DNA of 64,000 nt from Lactonifactor sp050944855 (GTDB lineage Bacteria; Bacillota; Clostridia; Lachnospirales; Lachnospiraceae), in the NCBI GenBank assembly GCA_050944855.1, contig JBMNRU010000001.1, positions 124,001 through 188,000 on the forward strand, read 5' to 3'. Below, piece after piece: positions 59,256 to 64,000 of this stretch (position 1 is its first letter; each line of letters begins with the position of its first letter). Both the position numbers and the translations under genes were made by a program. The notes under the pieces are model-generated. The model did no database searches. It had not been told where the DNA came from and saw only the letters and a list, made by a program, of their open reading frames with translations.

Positions 59256-60521
59256 ATGCCCATTCGATCTATGCAAGTAGCAAACAACGACCAGATAGAT
59301 ACCGGTTTTTTGCAGGTTACAGTACAATCCACACTTCGTAATCTGCCCATAGAAAATGCCCGGGTATCCATCTCCTACACCGGAGAACCCGACCAGATTC
59401 TGGAAGAATTAACGACAGATTCTTCCGGACAGACACCTCAGATTTCTTTAAGCGCTCCCCCACTGGATTACAGCATGGCACCTTCGGAATACCAGCCCTA
59501 CTCGGAATATACCATCCGGGTATCTGCTGACGGCTTCGAACCGGTCGATATCTCCGGAGCGGAAATCCTGCCCACCACAGAAGCACTCCAGCCTGTGCGA
59601 ATGCAGCCCATTTCCCCGGCAGAAGATTTTGAAGATATTGTAATTCCTGCCCATACTCTGTTCGCAGAATATCCTCCCAAGATTCCGGAAGATGAGATCA
59701 AGCCTACAAATGAAACCGGGGAAATTGTTTTAAGCCGGGTGGTTGTCCCAGAATATGTAGTCGTACATGACGGTACTCCCGGAGATTCCACTGCTCAGAA
59801 TTATTATGTGCGTTATCGGGATTATATTAAAAATGTAGCTTCCAGTGAAATCTATGCTACCTGGCCCGCGGAAACCATCCGCGCCAATATACTGGCTATT
59901 ATGTCCTTTACCTTAAACAGAGTATATACGGAGTGGTATCGGAATAAAGGCTATGATTTTACTATTACCTCCTCCACCGCATATGATCACAAATGGATCC
60001 ATGGCCGTAATGTTTTTGATAATATTTCCAGCATTACCGATGAATTATTCAGCAATTATCTCTCCCGCCCCAATGTGAAACAACCGATCCTGACTCAGTA
60101 CTGTGACGGACAGCGTGTCACCTGTCCTAACTGGCTCAGCCAGTGGGGTTCTAAATATCTGGGCGACCAGGGATATTCCGCCATTGAAATTCTGCGCAAT
60201 TATTACGGAGATAATATGTACATCAATTCTGCGGAAGAAATTTCCGGCATCCCGGCTTCCTGGCCCGGACGTAATCTGGATATCGGCTCCAGCGGCGATA
60301 AGGTTCTGCAGATGCAGGACCAGCTAAATACCATTGGAGATATCTATTCTGCCATTCCATCTATCGACGCAGACGGTATTTACGGCGAAGACACACAGGC
60401 GGCAGTGCGTGCATTCCAACGGATTTTCAATCTGCCTCAAACGGGAATTGTTGACTACAAAACATGGTACAAAATACAGGAAATCTATGTGGGGGTAACC
60501 CGGATTGCAGAGCTTGTCTGA
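59256..60521 (+). CDS. sleC: Spore cortex-lytic enzyme SleC-like
   Basis: SleC hydrolyses cortex peptidoglycan during germination of clostridial spores; it is made as a zymogen and activated by Csp proteases. The start is ATG 59256, six bases after GAGG (421 residues). An N-terminal prealbumin-like domain (about 15-118) and a connecting region lead to the VVVPEYVVVHDGTP block (about 162-175). A SpoIID-like catalytic domain follows (KNVASSEIYATWPAETIRANILAI, E198), then a C-terminal PG_binding_1 domain (about 290-415, GSSGDKVLQMQDQLNTI). Domain order, length and lack of a typical signal peptide match SleC. It is divergent from pstS, with only 182 bases between. Confidence 0.85.
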   Translation: MPIRSMQVANNDQIDTGFLQVTVQSTLRNLPIENARVSISYTGEPDQILEELTTDSSGQTPQISLSAPPLDYSMAPSEYQPYSEYTIRVSADGFEPVDISGAEILPTTEALQPVRMQPISPAEDFEDIVIPAHTLFAEYPPKIPEDEIKPTNETGEIVLSRVVVPEYVVVHDGTPGDSTAQNYYVRYRDYIKNVASSEIYATWPAETIRANILAIMSFTLNRVYTEWYRNKGYDFTITSSTAYDHKWIHGRNVFDNISSITDELFSNYLSRPNVKQPILTQYCDGQRVTCPNWLSQWGSKYLGDQGYSAIEILRNYYGDNMYINSAEEISGIPASWPGRNLDIGSSGDKVLQMQDQLNTIGDIYSAIPSIDADGIYGEDTQAAVRAFQRIFNLPQTGIVDYKTWYKIQEIYVGVTRIAELV

Positions 60522-60530
60522 TCTCTACAC

Positions 60531-60567
60531 AAAAGGGCTGATGCCAAAACCGGCACCAGCCCTTTTT
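60531..60567. terminator. Bidirectional terminator, sleC / Ca2+ antiporter
   Basis: AAAGGGCTG-a-TGCC pairs with GGCA-c-CAGCCCTTT (60532-60565), with T runs on both sides. Confidence 0.9.
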
Positions 60568-60580
60568 ACAAAACTTATTT

Positions 60581-61510
60581 TTACAACAGATACGCAAAAT
60601 ATGCTGCATATGCACCCAGCATCACGATGCCTCCGCCTCTGGTCAGTTTTCCTTTTTTCCACACACAAACCCAGAGCAAGACCCCGGATGCCGCCGCAAC
60701 CAGAGCATCCACAAGGAATTTCGTCTCAAACAAAACCGGTGTGATAAGAGCCGTTGTCCCTACCACAAACAAAATATTAAAAATATTGCTGCCTACAATA
60801 TTTCCGATTGCGATGTCTGCCTCCCCTTTCCGTGAGGCAGATACAGATGTCACCAGTTCCGGCAGTGAAGTCCCGAAAGCCACAATCGTCAGACCAATGA
60901 ATCTCTCGCTCATACCCATGATCTGCGCAATCTTTGTAGCTGCATCTACTGCAAAATCACTGCCAAAGAGAATCAAAAGGATTCCCACAGCAATGAAAAG
61001 GACTAATTTTTTGACACTGACATTTTCCGTCTCTTCTGTGGGATCTTCCCTGTCAACTACAGATACACGGAACAAATAGCACAAATACAGAATAAAAGCT
61101 GCCCATAAGACAACGCCTTCTATAAAAGTAATGCTTTGACCGGTATATCCCAACACAGCCAACAAAAGAGTAATACCCAGCATATACGGTATTTCTACTA
61201 TAACGGTAGACCTTGCCACCGCTATGGACGTTATCACAGATGCCAGGCCCAAAATAATCAAAGTATTTAAAATATTACTTCCCAGCACATTGCCGATGGT
61301 AATCCCGGCATTATCTTTTAAGGCAGCCGTAATACTAACGGCAGCTTCCGGCGCGCTGGTCCCCATCGCCACGATCGTCAGACCGATCACCAATGGAGGG
61401 ATAGCAAACCTTTTTGCGATTCCGGCTGCGCCATCCACAAACCAGTCTGCCCCTTTCATCAGCATGATAAATCCAACCATCAATACAAATATCTGCGTCG
61501 CCATTTCCAC
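60581..61510 (-). CDS. Calcium/sodium antiporter (CaCA family, YrbG-like)
   Basis: The 309-residue protein has about ten membrane segments in two inverted halves. Each half has an alpha-repeat: MGTSAPEAAVSI with GNVLGSN and FGTSLPELVTS with GNIVGSN. The start is GTG 61510, six bases after GGAGG; an ATG two codons later is the alternative. It probably exchanges Ca2+ for Na+ or H+. It follows rseP closely. Confidence 0.92.
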   Translation of the reverse strand: MEMATQIFVLMVGFIMLMKGADWFVDGAAGIAKRFAIPPLVIGLTIVAMGTSAPEAAVSITAALKDNAGITIGNVLGSNILNTLIILGLASVITSIAVARSTVIVEIPYMLGITLLLAVLGYTGQSITFIEGVVLWAAFILYLCYLFRVSVVDREDPTEETENVSVKKLVLFIAVGILLILFGSDFAVDAATKIAQIMGMSERFIGLTIVAFGTSLPELVTSVSASRKGEADIAIGNIVGSNIFNILFVVGTTALITPVLFETKFLVDALVAAASGVLLWVCVWKKGKLTRGGGIVMLGAYAAYFAYLL

Positions 61511-61555
61511 TTTTGTCCTCCAAAGGAATTCGCTGCATAAGCAGCAGTTTCCTCT

Positions 61556-62854
61556 TTAAAATATCGCTTTTTGTATATCCTGAAACATCACAAACACCAT
61601 AAGTGCCATCAACGCCATCAGTCCTGCAAAATGTATCATACCTTCTACGTTTGGATTTACTTTCTTGCCTCTGACGGCCTCGATTACAAGGAATACCAGC
61701 CTTCCTCCATCCAATGCCGGAAGCGGCAGTAAATTCATCACACCAAGATTGGCAGACAGCAAAATTACCCAGTTGATCATGGTCAGCCACACGGTGCCCG
61801 CTCCTTCTTCTTTGGCTTCATCATACGTATCGCCGATACCATCCACAATTCCCACAGGACCGGAAAGATCATTTACCGTAAACCGGCCTCTGATTAACAT
61901 TTCCAGACTGTCCAAAGTGGATCTGATCCAAAAGCGGACTTCTGCCAGACCATACCGGACAACCCCCAGCGCACTGGTAGATTCTCGATAAGGATTTACC
62001 GTAAATCCCGGCTGTATATTTTCATAGATAACAGGAGTCACTGTGGTTTCATACATGGCTCCCTCAAATTCATATTCCACTTTCACAGACTGATCGGACC
62101 AAGGATGTTCTTCTATATACGCCTGCAGGGCTGCACCATCCGCAATGGGCAGTCCATCTATGGAAGTGATCACGGCGCCCACTTCTATTCCGGCCTTTTG
62201 CAGCGGCAGTCCCTGGGTCAGGGACAACACTTCCGCTTCGCCTGTAGGATTATAAGTAAATCCCAGCATATACTTCGTCTCACTGTCCGCATCATAAGTC
62301 ATCTCATATTCCTGACCGTCCCTCACATAAGAAAGGGAAAGATGAGAATCTTCTAATCCATGGATGGAAATGTACGTACTCACATCCCTTCCCAGATAAA
62401 CATTCCGTCCTTCAAATTCTGTAATTTTATCGCCAGCCTGAAGTCCTGCAGCTTCTGCGGCAGACCCTTCCGTCACATAAGCCACCTCCGGTTCATCTAC
62501 CCCCACAGCAGCGACAATAATCATGGCGCCGGCAAAAGCCATAATAAAGTTGAAAATCGGCCCGGCAGCTACCACGGAAATCCGCCCCCAGACAGAAGCA
62601 TTCTGAAAAGATCCCGTGCTATTGTCATCGTCATCCTCTCCCGCCATAGCACAGGCCCCGCCAAAAGGCAGCAATTTCAGGGAATATCGGGTTTCTCCCT
62701 TTACCGTGGACAGTAATCTTGGTCCCATCCCAAGAGAAAATTCGGTTACCGTAATTTTATTCTTTTTTGCAAGTAAAAAATGTCCCAGTTCATGAAATAA
62801 AACTACAATACTGAAAATCAGTACTGCCAGAAAAATTTTCCAAATCAAAGTCAA
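61556..62854 (-). CDS. rseP: Site-2 protease RseP (RIP zinc metalloprotease)
   Basis: The likely start is TTG 62854 (432 residues) after AGGTGG; a TTG six bases later is an alternative and no ATG fits. The active site HELGH is in LFHELGHFLLAKK at about residue 20, the second metal motif is NLLPLPALDGG, and a PDZ domain lies between (about 180-260). It has four membrane segments. RseP/RasP cleaves anti-sigma factors and signal-peptide remnants. It lies two bases after the dxr stop in the dxr-rseP order typical of Firmicutes. Confidence 0.93.
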   Translation of the reverse strand: MTLIWKIFLAVLIFSIVVLFHELGHFLLAKKNKITVTEFSLGMGPRLLSTVKGETRYSLKLLPFGGACAMAGEDDDDNSTGSFQNASVWGRISVVAAGPIFNFIMAFAGAMIIVAAVGVDEPEVAYVTEGSAAEAAGLQAGDKITEFEGRNVYLGRDVSTYISIHGLEDSHLSLSYVRDGQEYEMTYDADSETKYMLGFTYNPTGEAEVLSLTQGLPLQKAGIEVGAVITSIDGLPIADGAALQAYIEEHPWSDQSVKVEYEFEGAMYETTVTPVIYENIQPGFTVNPYRESTSALGVVRYGLAEVRFWIRSTLDSLEMLIRGRFTVNDLSGPVGIVDGIGDTYDEAKEEGAGTVWLTMINWVILLSANLGVMNLLPLPALDGGRLVFLVIEAVRGKKVNPNVEGMIHFAGLMALMALMVFVMFQDIQKAIF

Positions 62855-62855
62855 A

Positions 62856-63998
62856 TTACCACCTGCTTTCAATCCACCGATAAGTTTCTGCTTCTGTCTC
62901 TAGTATTTCTTCTACCGTTGGATTTGATACTACCTGATGCCTATCCATACATTCTTCAATGATTCTGTAAATATCTAAAAACTGAATTTTTCTATGTAGA
63001 AATAAACTTACCGCTTTCTCATTTGCCGCATTAAATACCGTAGGCATAGAACCGCCCGTACGGGAAGCGGAAATTGCCAGCGGCAGTCCTTTAAAGGTCT
63101 CCATATCCGGAACTTCAAAGGCAATGGACGTAAGAGTTGTAAAATCCAGTCTGTCCCCCGGCAGATAACGGCGTTTTCCCCCGTACAGTGCATATTGGAT
63201 CGGCAATTTCATATTGGGAGTTCCCATCTGGGCCATAACAGCGCCATCTGTAAACTCTACCATAGAATGAATGATGCTCTTAGGCTGCACAACCACCTGA
63301 ATATGATCCAGATCCATATGAAACAGCCATTTCGCTTCCATCACTTCCAGGCCTTTATTGACCAGCGTTGCAGAATCAATGGTAATCTTCTGCCCCATAG
63401 CCCAATTGGGATGTTTCAGTGCATCCTCCACCGTGACATGTTCCAGATCCGCCGTCTTTTTACCCCGAAATGGTCCGCCGGAAGCGGTAATCAACAGTTT
63501 ATGAATACTTTTAGATTCTTCTCCCTGCAAACACTGAAAAATAGCACTGTGCTCGCTGTCTACCGGCAGAATTCTCACCCCATATTCACGGGCCAGCTTC
63601 ATAATAATGTGCCCTGCGGTTACTAATGTCTCTTTGTTCGCCAGGGCAATATCTTTTCTGGCTTTTATCGCAGCGATGGTAGGGCGGATTCCGATCATAC
63701 CCACAATTGCGGTCACCAGAATCTCTGTTTCTTCCATGGCTGCCAGTTCCAACAGACCTTCCATCCCCCATACAACGCGGGTAGAAGTATCCCGGATCCG
63801 CACAGCTAATTCCTTTGCTTTATCTTCTCTCCAGACGGCCGCCAAACGAGGCGCAAATTCCCGCACCTGTGCTTCCAGCATCTCAATATTACTGCCGGCA
63901 CTGATACCCAGCACCTGAATATCACCATTTTCCCTTACCACATCCAGAGTCTGTGTCCCTATGGAACCCGTGGAACCTAAAATTGCAATTTTTTTCAT
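62856..63998 (-). CDS. dxr: 1-deoxy-D-xylulose 5-phosphate reductoisomerase
   Basis: Dxr makes 2-C-methyl-D-erythritol 4-phosphate, the committed step of the non-mevalonate isoprenoid pathway. The 380-residue protein is complete: it begins KKIAILGSTGSIGTQTLDV (NADPH loop), has ALANKETLVTAG, PVDSEHSAIFQCL, TASGGPFRG, and TIDSATLVNKGLEVMEAKWLF. The start ATG is at 63998, two bases from the window edge, so its ribosome site is outside. Confidence 0.96.
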   Translation of the reverse strand: MKKIAILGSTGSIGTQTLDVVRENGDIQVLGISAGSNIEMLEAQVREFAPRLAAVWREDKAKELAVRIRDTSTRVVWGMEGLLELAAMEETEILVTAIVGMIGIRPTIAAIKARKDIALANKETLVTAGHIIMKLAREYGVRILPVDSEHSAIFQCLQGEESKSIHKLLITASGGPFRGKKTADLEHVTVEDALKHPNWAMGQKITIDSATLVNKGLEVMEAKWLFHMDLDHIQVVVQPKSIIHSMVEFTDGAVMAQMGTPNMKLPIQYALYGGKRRYLPGDRLDFTTLTSIAFEVPDMETFKGLPLAISASRTGGSMPTVFNAANEKAVSLFLHRKIQFLDIYRIIEECMDRHQVVSNPTVEEILETEAETYRWIESRW

Positions 63999-64000
63999 AT

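Overview
The window looks like the chromosome of a low-to-mid GC, spore-forming, anaerobic Firmicute, most likely a gut Lachnospiraceae relative. This is an inference from content: a SleC-type spore cortex-lytic enzyme, choline-binding-type cell-wall repeats, Firmicutes-type class II GalT, the UPF0210/ACT gene pair, TmcAL, pta-ackA acetate production and the ylxM-ffh-rpsP-khpA-rimM-trmD and rpmF-plsX-acpP-rnc-smc-ftsY clusters. Nothing looks like a prophage, plasmid, insertion sequence or CRISPR array. Most genes lie on the minus strand; exceptions are an amidohydrolase, a DUF362 ferredoxin protein, tmcAL, sleC and one tRNA.

Layout. 1-2.4 kb: dnaG (its 3' end is cut by the window edge) and a dNTPase. 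2.4-8.5 kb: lrgAB-like membrane pair, amidohydrolase, tRNA-Leu(AAG), TraX-like membrane protein, RibD/DHFR-like reductase, GNAT acetyltransferase and a surface leucine-rich-repeat protein. 8.5-12.4 kb: lysC, an aminotransferase, an Lrp regulator and a half-length DapF-like protein in one operon, then tRNA-Leu(CAA). 12.5-16.2 kb: translation and SRP operon. 16.3-22.2 kb: secreted choline-binding-repeat phosphoesterase, larBCE (nickel-pincer cofactor synthesis) and the DUF362 protein. 22.2-31.8 kb: ilvA, ftsY, smc, rnc, acpP, plsX, a lipoprotein, rpmF, yceD. 31.9-35.8 kb: pta-ackA divergent from tmcAL. 35.8-44.3 kb: an unrecognised duplicated-domain protein, a methyltransferase, UPF0210/ACT, WalJ-type hydrolase, coaE, polA, punA and a thioesterase. 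44.4-51.7 kb: galKT with an ArsR-like regulator, and a GntR/ABC-2 operon. 51.7-59.1 kb: mntP under a yybP-ykoY Mn2+ riboswitch, then pstSCAB-phoU-phoBR. 59.2-64 kb: sleC, a Ca2+/Na+ exchanger, rseP and dxr.

Functional links: the plsX-acpP-rnc-smc-ftsY and ffh clusters join lipid precursor supply, SRP targeting, chromosome organisation and ribosome maturation. pta-ackA makes the acetate that the divergent tmcAL product uses to modify tRNA. Pst/PhoBR is a complete phosphate-uptake and sensing unit with Pho-box-like hexamers in front.

The least explained material is outside the genes. One palindrome-bounded element occurs at 2452, 12459 and 34293; two copies share ends and interior and one is an internal-deletion form. 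A second, smaller hairpin element occurs at 3758 and 52601, with a compensated outer stem. Several long perfect inverted repeats sit on promoters (tRNA-Leu(CAA), the LRR gene, lar, galK, the gntR operon). Other points of note are a DapF-like protein without its catalytic cysteine, the unrecognised tandem-duplicated protein at 35.8 kb, and a secreted choline-binding phosphoesterase.
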